Below, one piece after another: positions 14,073-14,825 of a stretch of 14,825 nucleotides of DNA; the stretch's first letter is position 1; the number at the start of each line of letters is the position of its first letter. The stretch covers positions 1-14,825 of the forward strand of contig CALLKH010000259.1 of NCBI GenBank assembly GCA_938008425.1, written 5' to 3'. This stretch comes from an uncultured Planctomycetaceae bacterium. Lineage in GTDB: Bacteria > Planctomycetota > Phycisphaerae > UBA1845 > UTPLA1. A program made the translations under genes and the position numbers. The notes under the pieces are model-generated. The model searched no databases. It was not told where the DNA came from and saw only the letters and a list, made by a program, of their open reading frames with translations.

Positions 14073-14825
14073 CTACTCAATCACCGGCGCGAGACATCTC
14101 GGACGTTCCCATGCCCCCGTTTCAACGGATCGATACGCCGCCTCGCAAACCGCCACGGCCGAGAATCCATCATCGAACACCGCGCTCGCCGACGACCGTC
14201 CGCCCGCGAAAGCGACGAAATTGGCGAGCACTGCCTGCCAGATATCAACGCCCTCGGCGGCCGCATGCCGGCAGAGTTTTCGCTGCGCGTCGAACGCCTG
14301 CATTTCGTAGCCGAGACGCGCGTAGCCCTCGGTTCCATAGACTTCCAGAAGCGGACCCATCGGCGCCGGGGATTCCCAGCTGACATAGACATTGGCCGAC
14401 GCCCCACAGGCGAGTTTCATATCGAGCGAGGCCGTCTCCTCCACCGCCAGCCCGCGCGAGCCCGCGCCCAGTGTGGCGCAGATTTCTTCAACAGGACTGA
14501 CGATGAACTGGCACAAATCGACGATGTGAACGCCGTTGTCGAGCAGCACGCCGCCGCCTGAGAGCGCGGGGTCGCTGAACCAGCGGCCGGTCATGTCGGC
14601 GTCGGATGCGGCCGTTCCGCGCACGTGTGTGATTCGTCCAAGCTCGCCGGCCGCGATCATGTCGCGCAGCATCGCGGCGCCCGACAGGTGCCGGAACTTG
14701 AACGCACACATGAGCAGTTCTGAGCGGGGAATGGTGAGGCAGTCGTCGCTGTCGACCGCCAGCGGCTTTTCGCAGAGGACGTAAACCCCGCGCTCCAATG
14801 CGGCGATCACGATCCGGGCATGTGT
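14073..14825 (-). CDS. Gfo/Idh/MocA-family dehydrogenase, 5' partial
   Basis: The last 250 residues of an NAD(P)-dependent sugar dehydrogenase. The reading frame is open to the window edge. Residues before the GTG at 14810 (THARIVIAALERG) match the family, so the N-terminal Rossmann half lies outside the window. The visible family motif is CEKPLA (18-23, numbered from the first visible residue), whose lysine is catalytic. The DNGVHIVD stretch (96-103) carries the active-site histidine. The family C-terminal domain follows (ELGRITHVRG, WFSDPALSGGGVLLDNG). The segment between CEKPLA and CAFKFRH is about ten residues shorter than usual. It is likely to oxidise a sugar or cyclitol to the ketone used by the aminotransferase gene that follows 121 bases downstream. 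Confidence 0.9.
   Translation of the reverse strand, partial: THARIVIAALERGVYVLCEKPLAVDSDDCLTIPRSELLMCAFKFRHLSGAAMLRDMIAAGELGRITHVRGTAASDADMTGRWFSDPALSGGGVLLDNGVHIVDLCQFIVSPVEEICATLGAGSRGLAVEETASLDMKLACGASANVYVSWESPAPMGPLLEVYGTEGYARLGYEMQAFDAQRKLCRHAAAEGVDIWQAVLANFVAFAGGRSSASAVFDDGFSAVAVCEAAYRSVETGAWERPRCLAPVIE

Noticed and set aside
14808..14810. GTG at 14810 as the true start of the dehydrogenase
   Set aside because: Family-like residues continue upstream to the window edge and the Rossmann half is missing, so the gene is cut by the window rather than starting here.
1..14825. CRISPR arrays, tRNA or rRNA genes, insertion sequences or attachment sites
   Set aside because: Reading the intergenic stretches showed no direct-repeat spacing, tRNA-like cloverleaf, transposase or terminal inverted repeats.

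Overview
The window is GC-rich and carries mostly chromosomal-looking, tightly packed genes. The best taxonomic clue is a small ECF sigma factor directly followed by a large membrane serine/threonine kinase with a TPR tail. That pairing is typical of Planctomycetota and, less often, Acidobacteriota. I infer a planctomycete, but no rRNA or other marker is present to prove it. There are no tRNA or rRNA genes, CRISPR arrays, transposases or phage genes.

Layout. (1) Bases 1-1403, plus strand: a glutamate dehydrogenase whose 5' end lies outside the window and which carries an unusual low-complexity N-terminal extension. (2) Bases 1404-1552: a strong hairpin terminator shared by two convergent genes. 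(3) Bases 1553-2287, minus strand: a secreted LolA-like protein. (4) Bases 2288-2544: a divergent intergenic region with a stable hairpin and a weak promoter candidate. (5) Bases 2545-6180, plus strand: the ECF sigma factor and the 1014-residue kinase-TPR protein, probably one operon. (6) Bases 6154-14825, minus strand: seven co-directional genes, read from right to left. They are a Gfo/Idh/MocA dehydrogenase (cut by the window end), a DegT/DnrJ/EryC1/StrS aminotransferase, a polysaccharide deacetylase, a DPM1-like family 2 glycosyltransferase, a FAD-dependent amine-oxidase-fold oxidoreductase, and two multi-membrane-span GT39-type glycosyltransferases. No gene-free stretch exceeds 300 bases.

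How the genes may work together. The seven-gene block reads as a surface-glycan or glycoconjugate pathway. The dehydrogenase and aminotransferase could oxidise and then aminate a sugar. The deacetylase could remove an acetyl group from it or from a lipid-linked intermediate. The DPM1-like enzyme could load a sugar onto a polyprenyl phosphate, and the GT39 enzymes could use that donor on the far side of the membrane. The FAD enzyme has no obvious place in this scheme and is the most open question. The combination is a reasonable inference from family membership; substrate and product cannot be read from the sequence.

I found no clearly novel defence, mobile or RNA system. The observations most worth a second look are the glycan block with its unplaced FAD enzyme, the G-run ribosome binding sites in front of three of its genes, the kinase insertion between catalytic loop and DFG, and the N-terminal extension on glutamate dehydrogenase.
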